The notes: generated from the sequence alone by a model not told the origin. 64,000 nt of DNA from Allodiplogaster sudhausi (GCA_945643635.1 CALZFC010000065.1:1046001-1110000), one strand, 5' to 3'. Numbered from the stretch's first letter, positions 12,836-25,674 are shown. Numbers and translations are program-made.

Positions 12836-13330
12836 TCTGAGACAGAACTCGATCCCTCCCTGAATCTTCTGGAATGCTCCCAGTCCCGGCTTTAGAAATT
12901 GGCCTCAACTGGAATATCTTGTGAACTTCCAGAGTCGGGGCAGAAGTCAGCACCTTTCGGAATCAGATGGAATAATCGGGAGTGGACCTTGGCCCCATAC
13001 GGAATCCTGAATGTTTTGGGAGCCTTCCGAATCGCTCCAGAAATCCTCTGGAATATTCAAAGGGCGGGGCAGACATAGGTCCTTCGGAATCTTTAGAATG
13101 TTTTAAGACCCTTCCTAGATGTTTTGGAAAATTCCATGCCCAAAAGCGATCTTTGTCCCCTTCGGAATCATCTGGAATGTTCACTGGACAGGGGGGGGGC
13201 AGAAGTCGGCCACAGATGCCTAAGTAAACGTTCGTTGTGCATTTTGCAATTTTCATACCTCAAAATTGGGAAATATGTTCCAGGAGAATCTTTAGATATC
13301 CACACTTACAAGGAAATGGTCTCGGCTTCC
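12836..13330. repeat. Heat-shock-element-like repeat element, copy 1 (degenerate)
   Basis: Words such as CTTCTGGAATG, TTTGGAAAATTCC and CTTCGGAATC recur, separated by GGGGCAGA spacers as in the array at 43917-45200. The end (13190-13330: CCACAGATGCC, then TTTGCAATTTT, GGGAAATATGTTCC, CACACTTACAAG) aligns with the right ends of the other two copies, showing a shared element boundary. Much more diverged than copy 3. Confidence 0.65.
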
Positions 13331-13705
13331 CCGAGGTTTTGAAATGTCGTCGAGTAGATGACGGAAATAATAATCAAAATCTCCAAAGGGATTTTATTTA
13401 TCGATCGGATTTTTGAAAGGTACCAAAAATTCGAGCTCGCCGATTTCGCCTGTAATCTTAATTCTGGCATTTGCTGCCGCAAATGATGAGAAGCCGAACG
13501 TGTATTTTTTGCGAAATCGGCCGTGTTGCATAAATAACAAGATGCAGTACTTTATTTGCAGTTAGATCAGCGGGAAAGTAACAAAGGGGGGTGTACAACT
13601 AAATATGTACATGTGTATGTACATATCATCATTCGAGTAGTTTTTTGGCAGGAAAAGATGGGATTTTGATGAATTGTTCCTGTTTCATATGTCTTGTTGT
13701 TTCAG

Positions 13706-15535
13706 AAAGATGAGCGTAGCCTCGCACCCTCCCAGGATTCACCATCCAGGTCTTTCCCAACCACCACCTCCATTCCTTGGCCTACCTGGGACACCACCAC
13801 AAATGCCGCCGAACTCCAACCATCCTTCCACGTATATGTCAATTCTATCAAGGCAAATGCCAAATATCGTAAACGACGTTGCGGAACAGCAGGCATGAAT
13901 TTACATGAGTTCTTTTCAAATAAATTATGAGAGATATAAAGTAATGCGAGAAAAGCTGGATTAATTATTAATAAATCTTTTTGAAATGAAAATTAAGTAA
14001 TGCAAAATTTAGCAACAATTAACGCCAATGATAGTCGTGCAGAATCTTGAAGATACTTGCAATGAGAGCTGGCTGAAGGAAAATTGTTCTCATATTGGAC
14101 CAATTGCATTCTGTCAGGTGAGGCTGAAGGAGTGGTAGAGAGCGAGCGAGAGAAAGAAGGGGGAGATGATTGAGCGAAAGAGAAGTGAGCGAGAAAGCTA
14201 AGAAGGAGAGATTGAGAGTGGGGATAGAGGGGAAAGAGAGAGAAGAAGAAGAGAGAAAGATCGGAATAAGCTTGTTCTTTGAGATTCCACGTGATCGCTC
14301 TACCGGCTACATTCGTTTCCACCGTCCACCCGACGCGATCCGCGCTGTTATTGTTATGAACCGTTCAGCGTTTGCTGGCAGGTACATACATACATGCAGT
14401 ACCGCTCACCGGCCATAAGTCTCGGCTATAGCGGCCGCGTGGCTATAGCGGCTATAGCGGCTGAGCGGTACTGTATAACAAAACTAGTTTATAGCAGCCG
14501 ATGATATTTCAATGTTATCTTTAGGAGAGTACAAGTTCATTAAATTTACCATCATTACTTTGGACAGTGTAATATTGAGATACCTACGGATAATCAATCG
14601 TAATATATGTTCATAACGAAATGTGTACTTCGTTTTATCGATCATTTGCCAAAATAGCTTTGATGTAAATCTAACGATTTTATTTTAGGAAATTTTAATG
14701 GGAATTATCAAATACAGAGCAAAATTCAGAGTAAAGTTGGACTGGGGCAATAATCTGCTGTGCGTCCTGAAATCGGCTGCAGATTCACAGGCTCCTCCAA
14801 TGGCCGATCCAATGCGAAGTCATCCGGAGGTTAACGTGTTTAATAACAAAACACGATTAACTCGCAAATTTATTGATTTAAAAGAATTAAAAGCAGGAAT
14901 CTTCAGGCATTCCAGGGAGAAGGGCGCCACTTGTTCGTTAACAACCTTGACGAGAGCTGCAACGAAGAGGAGTTAGCTGCTGCCTTCATGCGCATCGGTC
15001 CAGTTTACATGTGCAAGGTATTCACTTCTTCAAAAAAAAATAATTTATTTAATGAAGTGAAATTTTAATTCATATTTGTTGTTAACTTAAAAAAAAGTCG
15101 TTTAACTTAAACTAGTGAATTTAGATTGTTCGTGACAAGGAGGGCAAGTCGCGTGGCGCAGCCGTTGTCCACTTTTATAGTGCCTCCGATGGACGGCGAG
15201 CTTTGCATGAAATGAATGGCTATGCCATTGGGAAAAGGTTTTCTTTTGGAACAGTTACTGTTGATGTAACTTTTTATCCTATTTTGCGGAAATATACTTT
15301 TTTTAACGCTATTTCAAAGTATTTTTCCGCTAATAGTTAGATTAAGTTGAAAGCAAATTTTTCTTTAAGAAAAATAAAATATAAAAAAGTTAAGGTGTTG
15401 AAATACATGTATGTATGTACATACATATGATAGTGTTTCAGGCAGATCCAAGTATTCCCGGATAAGCGATCCTTTAAACCTCATGCGAATATGATGGAGA
15501 ATACAGTATCGCCTTCAACTACTACGTCTTCTCAA
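13706..15535 (+). CDS. RRM gene copy A (linker, RRM2, RRM3 only), partial
   Basis: Exons comparable one to one with the intact gene at 52179-58496: proline-rich linker 13706-13892 (LSQPPPPFLGLPGTPPQ), RRM2 in 14013-14117 (PMIVVQNLEDTCNESWLKEN) plus 14284-14381 (RDRSTGYIRFHRPPDAIRAV), short linker 14791-14829 (APPMADPMRSHPE), RRM3 in 14907-15017 (LFVNNLDESCNEEELAAAF) plus 15125-15237 (IVRDKEGKSRGAAVVHF), and tail from about 15442 to 15535 (QIQVFPDKRSFKPHANM). RRM1, RRM4-6 and RING are absent. The linker exon ends in a GC donor (CAG|GCATGA), as in the paralogue. No start or stop codon of its own was found. The last exon ends in phase 0, 154 bp before the first recognised ankyrin exon of the TRPA gene, so a fusion transcript is conceivable. 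Confidence 0.7.
14397..14473. mobile_element. 77-bp miniature inverted-repeat element with CAGTACCGCTCA ends
   Basis: CAGTACCGCTCA at the left and TGAGCGGTACTG at the right enclose a GGCTATAGCGG-type repeat. The ends resemble those at 40584-41068 and 16797-20316 (CAGTMCCGCCC). CAGT-initial termini are usual for Tc1/mariner-type elements. It sits in the intron after RRM2 of copy A; in copy B a longer relative occupies the equivalent intron. Confidence 0.6.
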
Positions 15536-15689
15536 GTAGGAACAGGGCCTCTACAGAATATTTTGATGGTTTGATCGATTGATTAATTTATTTTAGCATC
15601 TATATTTCTTCAGATTTTTTTTAACAATCCAACTCAAGTCCATCATTGAAATATATTTACTTTTCGTTGATCTGATCGCTTTACTTCAG

Positions 15690-18600
15690 CCAAGTCCTGC
15701 CTCTGATAGAAGTAAGGGCGAGGACGCGGAGGTAGGGTTTCCGGAAGTGGTGGAGTGTCCGCTGGAGGAGGCCAAATTGGACATGGCCACTGAGGTGGAC
15801 GACGAAACTCGGCCACTTCACGAGGCTGTAAAGCGCAATCACGTCCATGTCATCAAATACCTCGTAGAACAAAATGTTCGTTCTCGGTGCCATGTGGAAA
15901 TATAAACAAGGGAGCATAATTAGTTTACCCGTGTTACTATAAAGGCAGAAATGTATAAATGTACATAGATAAGATATTCTAAGGCAGCGATGCTCGAAAG
16001 GAAGAACAAACGCGGATTGACGGCGCTGCTTGTGGCAGCCAAGTCGAATGTCCAGGATGCCTTTAGGCTGCTCGTGGAGAAGGGCGCCCGTGTTGACACC
16101 GTCGACCGCCATTGCAGGAATGTCCTCCATCTTGCGGCCGAGATCGACGCTGTGCAAATCATCCATGTAAGTGGAGCTTCTCTTTATTCTCTATCATTCA
16201 ATTGTCTCATTTTAAGATTTGTTCATTTGAATCTTAAAGAAAAAGCAGATTGAGAACGAGTTAGAGAAGAACTGATTGACAGAGAGAGAGTAAGAGAACT
16301 GTAAATATCGAGTGAAATAATTTTTTTTGCTTTAGTTTGTGATGGAGCATCTTGTGAGGTTGGACGAGATGGGATCTGCACGTAGAAAGGGCAAGGAGCA
16401 TTTGGGACACCCGCATCACGAGGAATCCAATCTCAATAGTGTCCGTGTTAGCCTTTGTCTCATTCTAATATTTATTCTACAGTACACTGTCTATTTCACC
16501 TTGAAAACTGGCCATAATGAATACTGTAAGTGGCGAGATTTCCTCGGCGGAAAGCATGATAAGCGCAGCAATGGCAGCAGAGAGAAAGAGTGGAGGCAGG
16601 AAAGAGAAGAGATAATCTTGTTAAAATCGGAGGTCTGATGTACCCATCCTCAGGAAATATTTGTGTTAAGTATAGTTGCACTTCTAAACCAGTTTCATAG
16701 TTCTATGCAACTTTCTTCAAAATAGTACATAATATGCAATATGGACTTGTGATATTTCGAGTGACATTTTAACCTAAATACATACATATGTACATACAGT
16801 CCCGCCCAGGATCTTGGTACCAAGGACGCGTCGGACGAGTCGGACGCGTCCAAATGCATCCTCGTTCATAACTATTGTCCTAGGAAAAACTAAAATATTT
16901 TAAATAGTACATTAGGTTGCATATAGAGAGCGGGTGCTACTATTTAAAAAATCGATAATTTCTAATCATTTTATAAGGAGTTATCAGTTTTTGCCTATAA
17001 AAAATTTCATTTTTAATATTTTACAATGAAATGTTTCTTGTACCATTATTTTGTCTCTACTCATATCCACAAATAATAATATAAGAGATTTTATCATTGA
17101 TAACGGAAATCGATAAATCAGACCTTATCATTCATGTTTACATGATGTAAAGGTTCGCCTTACGATTCTGAATCTAATTATGTAATTAGTTTTGAACAGA
17201 AAGTGCCAGTTAACAACAGATTTTCGACTGTGTGTACTTTGCATTACCTTCTTCAGAAAGAGCAGGGCAGGGAGGCCTCGCAGGCCGAGGGGGCGGGGCC
17301 TAACCCTTTTTTTCTCTGCCTGTGCTATTTCACTTCCTCAAACTTGTGTAATTAAGAGAGCCTCTCTGTAAGGGCCAAGGTGGCGCTGCCTTGGGGGAAA
17401 GTGTTGGATTCTGATAACCAACTTTTAATGGGGGGTACCCATACGTAGTATAAAGAACATTAGGTAGTCAATTTTGTTATAAAAATTTTTTCTTTGACAG
17501 GGCATGCAGAAGTATGTAAAATGTTTAAGTCCATATAACTTTCTTTTGACTCAATATTTTTAAATATTCTTTTTTTTATTAGTTGTGTATTCAGAAAGCG
17601 CACAAAATAGTTGTTGACAATTTTCCTGAAAAGCTTCATTTTTAACAAGTTTTAGGCATTTTTAATTTTCAAAAATCGATTTTTTTGAGCACTTCGTCTA
17701 TTTTTCGGCCAGGTTCCAGAATAGCTGAGCTGAAAGAGGAGAAAAAGTGACACAAGATATGTTTTTATGAAGAAAATCGAAGGATACATATGATCTCGAA
17801 TTTTTACATGAATATGGTGCACTGGCACTTTCGCTGAAATTAATGAGTCAGCATAACTTTTTTTAGACTCATGATTTCAAGACAATTTTTATTTCATCTT
17901 ATTCGCTATTCAATCCTCTACAAAAAAGGCCTCTATTACCCATCTGTTGTTACGGTGGAACTCAGAAAATGAAAATGTTCTATTTTTCGATCAGAAAATA
18001 AATGGATGATAACTATTGTTACCTTATTTACGTGCCATAGAGATAACCATTTCTCAATAACGGTTTACAGTTTTAGATAGAGCAAAGAATTCTGTATAAG
18101 ATATCCTCGTTTCATGAGATTTGAAGAATATATATTTCTGTTTTTCGAGCAATATAGAAACATTTCCAGCGTCATGGCAACGACCCATTTAGTCGAAAAC
18201 TCAAGGGTGCACTTTTGTGCCACAAAGTTATGTTGAATGGTTTTTTTTGATGGGGAAAACGAATAACAGGTCTATTTACTGCCTAGGCAAGTTTAAAAAT
18301 CGAGTTTTAATATTCTTATTACATAGAAGGGTTTCATCTAATGATTCTTGATTTGGGCACGAACACGACTTGATTTGATTGTGAACAGTGCTGATTGTGA
18401 GAAGGTAGAAAGTAAGTCACTGAATTGACTCTCAACTTGAAGAACTTAGCTTTCGTTCATGAAATCAAAAGATACCGTTGTTTCCTTTATCTATGAAACT
18501 AAAGCGTCACACGAAAATGTCAAAATAGATGTGCTCTGTATCTGGGCCCCCAGGGGTCATAAAGATGTAATCTTGGTGTTATTCGAGTCAGCTGAACATG

Positions 18601-21600
18601 GCACGAAAATTATACTCGAAAAGCAAGGGAAACAACGGTTTCTTTTGATTTCATGAATGAAAGCTAAGTTCTTCAAGTTGAGAGTCAATTCAGTGACTTA
18701 CTTTCTACCTTCTCACAATCAGCACTGTTCACAATCAAATCAAGTCGTGTTCGTGCCCAAATCAAGAATCATTAGATGAAACCCTTCTATGTAATAAGAA
18801 TATTAAAACTCGATTTTTAAGCTTGCCTAGGCAGTAAATAGACCTATTATTCGTTTTCCTCATCAAAAAATACCATTCAACATAACTTTGTGGCACAAAA
18901 GTGCACCCTTGAGTTTTCGACTAAATGGGTCGTTGCCATGACGCTGGAAATGTTTCTATATTGCTCGAAAAACAGAAATATATATTCTTCAAATCTCATG
19001 AAACGAGGATATCTTATACAGAATTCTTTGCTCTATCTAAAACTGTAAACCGTTATTGAGAAATGGTTATCTCTATGGCACGTAAATAAGGTAACAATAG
19101 TTATCATCCATTTATTTTCTGATCGAAAAATAGAACATTTTCATTTTCTGAGTTCCACCGTAACAACAGATGGGTAATAGAGGCCTTTTTTGTAGAGGAT
19201 TGAATAGCGAATAAGATGAAATAAAAATTGTCTTGAAATCATGAGTCTAAAAAAAGTTATGCTGACTCATTAATTTCAGCGAAAGTGCCAGTGCACCATA
19301 TTCATGTAAAAATTCGAGATCATATGTATCCTTCGATTTTCTTCATAAAAACATATCTTGTGTCACTTTTTCTCCTCTTTCAGCTCAGCTATTCTGGAAC
19401 CTGGCCGAAAAATAGACGAAGTGCTCAAAAAAATCGATTTTTGAAAATTAAAAATGCCTAAAACTTGTTAAAAATGAAGCTTTTCAGGAAAATTGTCAAC
19501 AACTATTTTGTGCGCTTTCTGAATACACAACTAATAAAAAAAAGAATATTTAAAAATATTGAGTCAAAAGAAAGTTATATGGACTTAAACATTTTACATA
19601 CTTCTGCATGCCCTGTCAAAGAAAAAATTTTTATAACAAAATTGACTACCTAATGTTCTTTATACTACGTATGGGTACCCCCCATTAAAAGTTGGTTATC
19701 AGAATCCAACACTTTCCCCCAAGGCAGCGCCACCTTGGCCCTTACAGAGAGGCTCTCTTAATTACACAAGTTTGAGGAAGTGAAATAGCACAGGCAGAGA
19801 AAAAAAGGGTTAGGCCCCGCCCCCTCGGCCTGCGAGGCCTCCCTGCCCTGCTCTTTCTGAAGAAGGTAATGCAAAGTACACACAGTCGAAAATCTGTTGT
19901 TAACTGGCACTTTCTGTTCAAAACTAATTACATAATTAGATTCAGAATCGTAAGGCGAACCTTTACATCATGTAAACATGAATGATAAGGTCTGATTTAT
20001 CGATTTCCGTTATCAATGATAAAATCTCTTATATTATTATTTGTGGATATGAGTAGAGACAAAATAATGGTACAAGAAACATTTCATTGTAAAATATTAA
20101 AAATGAAATTTTTTATAGGCAAAAACTGATAACTCCTTATAAAATGATTAGAAATTATCGATTTTTTAAATAGTAGCACCCGCTCTCTATATGCAACCTA
20201 ATGTACTATTTAAAATATTTTAGTTTTTCCTAGGACAATAGTTATGAACGAGGATGCATTTGGACGCGTCCGACTCGTCCGACGCGTCCTTGGTACCAAG
20301 ATCCTGGGCGGGACTGTATGTACATATGTATGTATTTAGGTTAAAATGTCACTCGAAATATCACAAGTCCATATTGCATATTATGTACTATTTTGAAGAA
20401 AGTTGCATAGAACTATGAAACTGGCACTCCGATGAGAAGGCTCATCAAGACCTTCCCCGAGGTCGCCAAGGAAGTCTTCGATAAATGCTACACGTACTCA
20501 ATCACTTTTATCATTTGTTTTCGTGCTGATGGTCAAAAGAAACTTTTTTACATATGAGAGGCGTCTCTTAAAAAACACCAAATATTCTCTCGATTGAGAA
20601 TGGGGACTACATACATATGTATAATGCGCTGAGACAATTTCAGCCTTAAATCAGATCCTGAAACGTGCTATGAGTATGACTTCCGCTATCTAGATGACAC
20701 ATGGATGCTCATATCTGAGGATGGAAAGGGTGAGGAAAGACGGTATTTTGATTTTCTAAAGTGCCACAAATTTGTCTAACTTTAGAGCTGATTCACGAAG
20801 AAGACCCCTACCAGACATACGATAATCTGTCTGCAAACACACGGCCTTACTCGAAGAGCACTAAATTGATCTACGACAACCATCCTCTGCGGCTACTGGT
20901 GTCACAGCCTTCCTTCCTTCCTTCTTTTTCTTCTTCTTCTTCTTCTTCTTCTTCCAAAGCAAGAACTAAAGTGATGAAATTTCAGTTGTGCTCAGAATGC
21001 GAATGCCTCCTTACTCATCAACTCGTCCGCGGCCTTCTCAATCATAAATGGAACGCGTTCGGCAAATATTTCTATTTAGTCTGTAAGAACTTTTTGTTAG
21101 CACTGACTGGAAGAATGAAGTGAATAATGTAATTATAACCATGTTGAGAAAGCATGGAAGATCTTTCATATTTAGCGTTGATCATGTACAGCATTTTTCT
21201 GTTTTTCTTCTCCGCATATGTCATGAGTACATCTGCTCCCTACAATGCCGTTGAGGGGAAGAATGAAGACGGCGCTTGTAATCGCATCGTCAGTACTCTC
21301 TTTCTTTTCTTCCTATCATTGATTATCAGTTAACATAATTAAGGAGCATCGACCATCGGTGCGTTTCCTAGTTTATGGCTGGGGAGTGCTCATTCTCGTG
21401 TATGTTCATCTTCTAAAAGAGGCGCGAAATGAAAACTTGTTATTTGTATTTAAATAGAGAACGATAGCAAAGAAGAAACAAAGAGGGAAAGAAAAAGAGA
21501 TATGGAGACTGTACAATAGCCGTTAATTATTGAAACTTTTAGATCTGGCTATTCAGGATGGGCGGCCGCTCATACGTCTCCGTCGGTAATCTCTTAGAAA

Positions 21601-22742
21601 TATTAATCTTTATCTCTGCGTTCCTCGTGGTCCTTGACCTGGATGACTGCGCAAAGCGGACTGGCATTCGACAGGTCAGCTGCCTTCTCTGTAATCGTAA
21701 TCACCCTCTCCTTCATAGGGTTGGCAATGGAATCTCGCGGCGGGCTCAGCCTTCCTGCAGTGGATCAACCTGCTGATGATCATTCGCAAGCTGTCTCGCT
21801 TCGGTATCTACGTGTTGATGTTCGTCGACATCTTCATGAAGTCCTTTTGCTTCATCCTCATCTTAGCTCTCTTCATCTTCACATTCTCCATTACTTTCTG
21901 CATTATCTTCCAGAATCGAGTTCGTCTAAATTGTTCTTGTCATGCGACATTTATCTCCCAATATTTGAATTGATTCTCTGAGACTCGTCATCCTTGATAA
22001 CTCAGCGATTTTCAATGGAAAATGAGGTATTCTGAATACTTTTCAGCCCGAGTTCTCGACGATGTCTTCTTCCATGCTGAAGACGACTGTCATGATGATC
22101 GGAGAGTTCGAATACACCGGAATCTTCCACGGAGACGCAGACCACCATCAAGAGAGAGTGAGACCACTTTTTCTTGCGCACCATCTTTTGTCAAAAACAA
22201 ATTTTCACAAAAAACATGATCCAAATAAAATTTGAAGGATTAAAAAGAGCTGCCGAGCTTTAATATTTTTGGAAACAACCTTTTAAAAGAATTATACTCC
22301 AATTAATTTTTATGATTACGGTAACCTATTTAATAGGGAAATCGACTTATTGATCTTAATTTAACTTATCTTGAAGAGCTCGTCGAGTTGTTTAAGATAT
22401 GTGATTTCCAACTTTTTAATGAATAGAAATTCCAGGCAAGTCATGATTGAATCTTACTGACGATGAGGGGCTTATTAAAATATCCTTTATTTTCGTTTAT
22501 GTATTCAAATATAGTCATCTAATATGATGACGATTCTCTTACCCAGACGTACATGAATGACATCGCCCGGCCGATCTTTCTCTTCTTCGTAATTGTCATG
22601 TCCATTCTTCTTATGAATATTCTGGTTGGTTGTTTGTTTCCTTCTAACAATAAGAATGAATTTTCTTGTTGTTTCTCTCCAAACACGGAGAGGAAGTTGT
22701 GCGTATGTTATTAACCAAGGCGAGAACGAAGAAAGGTTTATC

Positions 22743-22784
<42 letters not shown>

Positions 22785-24357
22785 GGGAGAGGGAGAGTGA
22801 GGGTAGAAGAAGTAGTTGACCGCTCAGGGTCCCAATTTTAGGACACTTAAGGCCACTTCTACCCTTAGTGTCAAGGTGATATAATAAATTTGCCTAATTC
22901 GAATAGACTTTTAAACATTCAAAATGTGACCTGAAATATAATATATGCATGATTCGCGCGCGTACCAGACGCCAGAGGTGGGATTGGGCCGGTTCACTTC
23001 CCAACGCCTAGGGGCCGGGCCGTCCCCTAGTCCGATTGAGTCAGAAATTTCTGGCAAATTGATGGTAAAGACCTAAACTTAAAATTTTCGGAAGTATTAT
23101 AAATTGGTTTATATATACTAACTATTGCAATGGATACATCAAATCACTTAATTATAGTGGAAATGTTGTTATAAAAATGTAAAGAAATTTTTTACACCGA
23201 AAAGGTAAAATTTAAATATGAGATCCTAAATCGGGCAGGCCGGGCCCAAAATTACAAGGCCCTAAAATTTCCGTCCGGGCCGGGCTGGCCCAAAAATTTT
23301 AGGCCCATTCCCAACTTTTCCAGACTCTAAAATGTTCAAAGCAAACACTTGATGTTTGAGAAAAGTTCTTGAAACAAGGATCTTGGCAAATTGCCAGGAA
23401 AGTGTCGCTCAAACCTATCATACTGTCTGATCGGCCACTTCGTGGTAGGAGCTAACGCTCCTTTAAGCAAACTACTCGTTGCTTTCACTTTCAGACCTCC
23501 CTGGCTGTCGAAGACATCAAATCCATTATGGAGAAGGCTAATACTAAACGGCTCAGGATGCAGGTTGCATTTAAATTCGTCGTGTTCTGGCTAGGGTGGC
23601 AAGTAAGACTTAAATATTAAAACCAATACAAAATTTAAAAGAAAAATTTCTTAGGAAAGATTTCATTGACGAAATTTATCACGAACAATATCCTGCGTGA
23701 ATATTCTAATACACAGCACATTTTTTCAATTAATGTGTTTAGTATTAACAATTTCTAGTTTACAGGTTGACCTGGTGCTTGACATCGAAAGGGCGACGCC
23801 AAGATGGGTGTTAAAAAGAATCGCAAAGGGTGGAGAGGTTCTCTTTCCGAATCGAAGTGGCTGGTGGAAGCGCCTCCTAGACAGACTCTTCATTGACGAA
23901 ACACAGGAAATCGTCAAAGAGAACACTGATGTCATCTTACAACACATTCAGACAATTTTTAACGAAATATTCTCAGCTACATATTTCTAATGCTTAACAA
24001 GCAAAAGAATGTCGGAGAATGTTAACAAAATACCATATAAGAATTTACATCCCAATAATATCAATATATATTTTGTTTAAGTAAAAATGTTAGTATGCAC
24101 TTGGATTACTCACATAATTCTAGCCTGCTGTTGTGGAGGGCGAGCGGAGAATCGCGCAGCAGCCGACCGCACTCGACACTCGGCAGTCCAATGTTGATCG
24201 GCTGCACAAGAAGCAGCTGCAGATGGAAGAAAAACAGCTGCAGATGGCTGAGAAGCAACAGCAGATGGCAGACATCTTGGATAAAATTCTCAAAGCTGTC
24301 CAGAAAGAAGAGAGCGAGCCCCCTGGGACACGCTCTCCTCACTCTTCACGTGCTTAA
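15690..24357 (+). CDS. TRPA1-like cation channel with ankyrin repeats
   Basis: Ankyrin exons 15690-15875 (RPLHEAVKRNHVHVIKYLVE) and 15984-16166 (NVLHLAAEIDAV), then 16336-16440. After a palindrome follow 20411-20493 (TPMRRLIKTFPEVAKEVFDK), 20644-20729 (YDFRYLDDTWMLI), 20786-20898, 20986-21082 (LVRGLLNHKWNAFGKYFYLV), 21176-21288 (S1), 21344-21397, 21543-21674, 21719-21919 (WQWNLAA to FGIYVLMFVDIF, S4-S5), 22047-22157 (LKTTVMMIGEFEYTGIF, pore region), 22547-22624 (S6), 23495-23563 (LAVEDIKSIMEKANTKRLRM, TRP-like helix), 23766-23930 and 24124-24357 (coiled coil with LQMEEKQLQMAEKQQQM; TAA). Order and motifs match TRPA1, a plasma-membrane Ca2+-permeable channel gated by irritants or temperature. 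Only a few ankyrin repeats are visible against the dozen or more usual for the family, so the N-terminus is missing, shortened or replaced. The exon at 20411 starts inside the palindrome arm; whether the gene is still expressed is unknown. Confidence 0.88.
16797..20316. mobile_element. Element with CAGTCCCGCCCAGG inverted termini within the palindrome
   Basis: CAGTCCCGCCCAGG at 16797 and its exact complement ending at 20316, preceded and followed by TA, match the end motif of the palindromic element at 40584-41068. No transposase frame seen. It may be a CAGT-type element into which the TTAA element (17356-19757) was later inserted, or a composite duplicated with the palindrome. Confidence 0.6.
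17356..19757. mobile_element. TTAA-flanked palindromic element, 2.4 kb (member 2)
   Basis: TTAA at 17352-17355 and 19758-19761; both termini read GAGAGCCTCTCTGTAAG inward. The subterminal GGCGCTGCCTTGGGGGAAA resembles GCCTGCCCCAGGGAAA in member 1. Arms extend almost to the centre. No transposase frame recognised. Confidence 0.8.
22746..22782. repeat. (GA)n microsatellite in a TRPA intron
   Basis: Pure AG repeat about 120 bp downstream of the S6 exon. Confidence 0.9.
22950..23320. repeat. GGCCGGGCC-rich dispersed repeat in a TRPA intron
   Basis: Begins with GGATTGGGCCGGTTCA and ends with GGCCGGGCTGGCCC and TTTAGGCCCATTCCC. Related GGCCCGG fragments occur at 28370-28440, 29243-29300 and 59890-59930. 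AT-rich centre. No open frame of note. Confidence 0.45.
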
Positions 24358-25674
24358 ACTTTGAAATGAAGGGAGAGAGAGAGGGACAGAAGGAATGGGC
24401 TGTTTCGGCTGACGTTTACGTAAGGACAGTAACAAATCGCTTGGATCTTGTGCTATAGCTTCATACGAAAGTGCCTCATTTTCTTATTCTAGGGATGAAT
24501 TTTGTTTGAGTACTGCAGTAGTCCTAAACCTTGATTAAAGTGTTCTTCACTGTTATTTTTTTTGTGAACTTGTCAAATCAGTAAATCAACGTTATTAGGA
24601 AAAAAGAGTAAATTCATTCTTGAAATATTGTTTTATAACAGACGCATATACTATGTATAAAAACACTTTCTTCCAAGATTTCCTGAGGCACTCTTTCCGA
24701 GTCCTCCTTCATTTTCTTTAAATAACATTTCGCGAACTCCTGCCGTGGCATTAACCTTTCCATTTGTCCAAGTCAAGTCAAGGAGAATCGGTCATGTACG
24801 CGAATAAAGAATGAAAAATAAATTCTGGCTGCATGTTCCTTTTCACCCAATGCTCCCAACGAATCTTCGCTTCTCAAACACACACACACTCTCTCTCTCT
24901 CGTCACTCTCCATCTCTTCTTTTCCTCAAGCAGCTCTATCTTTCTCCTCATTCCTCTCTCTCCTTTCCCTTTCAAGCCCTCAGTGGACCCATCTCCTTTG
25001 AAGGCTTTCGAAACTTCACAAGGTCCATCGCCGCTTGCTGTAAATATTCGTATCCTTATCATTCGTCCGATTAAGAAAAGTGTGCAAAGCAGAGACTAGC
25101 AGAGGTTGACTCAAACGTTATGGGCTTCAAATAAAAAGAGCGGGCTTTCCATAAAGAAATAAAACGAGAAAGTCATTCGACAGATAGTAAAAGGCATTCG
25201 TGACGAAGAAAATCGGAACAATTGACTGTGTAGAGACTGGTCATTCCATTGATATAATATATAATAATTTTATAATAACCGATACCTAGCATTGAATCTT
25301 ATATCTTCTAAATATGGTTTTTATTAAAACCATTTGTTTGCAAGACAACAATACCAATAGCTCGACAAAACAGAATAAAAGTAATACCGGTGAAAATCAT
25401 ATAAAGTGTTCCTTGTATAGTTGATCAAAAAAAAACTTGTCATGAAAAGATGCACAAAAATCCAAAACAGATACACTTATATTCGACCTAATAATTAAAA
25501 GAAAATATCAACGTGCACTTCCTGCCTATTTTATTTCATACCGTTTATTTATTTTCTACAGTCACGTTACACCCCTGAATGTGTTACCTCATCTTATTCG
25601 ATGTAGATAAATATGTATATAAACAAATAAATAAAAGTATATCTTTGCCACGGGATCAACATTTTCAGCAGGTT
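24358..25674. other. Intergenic region between convergent TRPA and PARP genes
   Basis: No exon chain seen. 24830-24995 (TGCATGTTCCTTTTCACCC, then a (CT)n run) is a diverged copy of 37620-37790. The remainder is AT-rich and probably holds both 3' untranslated regions. Confidence 0.5.

Larger units (their letters stand above)
16689..20424. repeat. 3.7-kb near-perfect palindrome inside the TRPA gene
   Basis: Sequence at 16689 onward is mirrored from 20424 backward. Matched positions sum to 37113 at the outer end, at the CCCGCCCAGG motif and near the centre, so there are no net length differences over about 1.8 kb per arm. Only scattered mismatches were seen (for example GTTTAAAAATCG versus CGATTTTTAAGC). 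The unpaired centre is roughly 18489-18626. The arms contain, from outside in, about 108 bp of ordinary intron DNA plus the first bases of a TRPA exon, a CAGTCCCGCCC terminus, and the TTAA element end. Paired 62-residue reading frames in the arms are copy artefacts. Confidence 0.92.
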
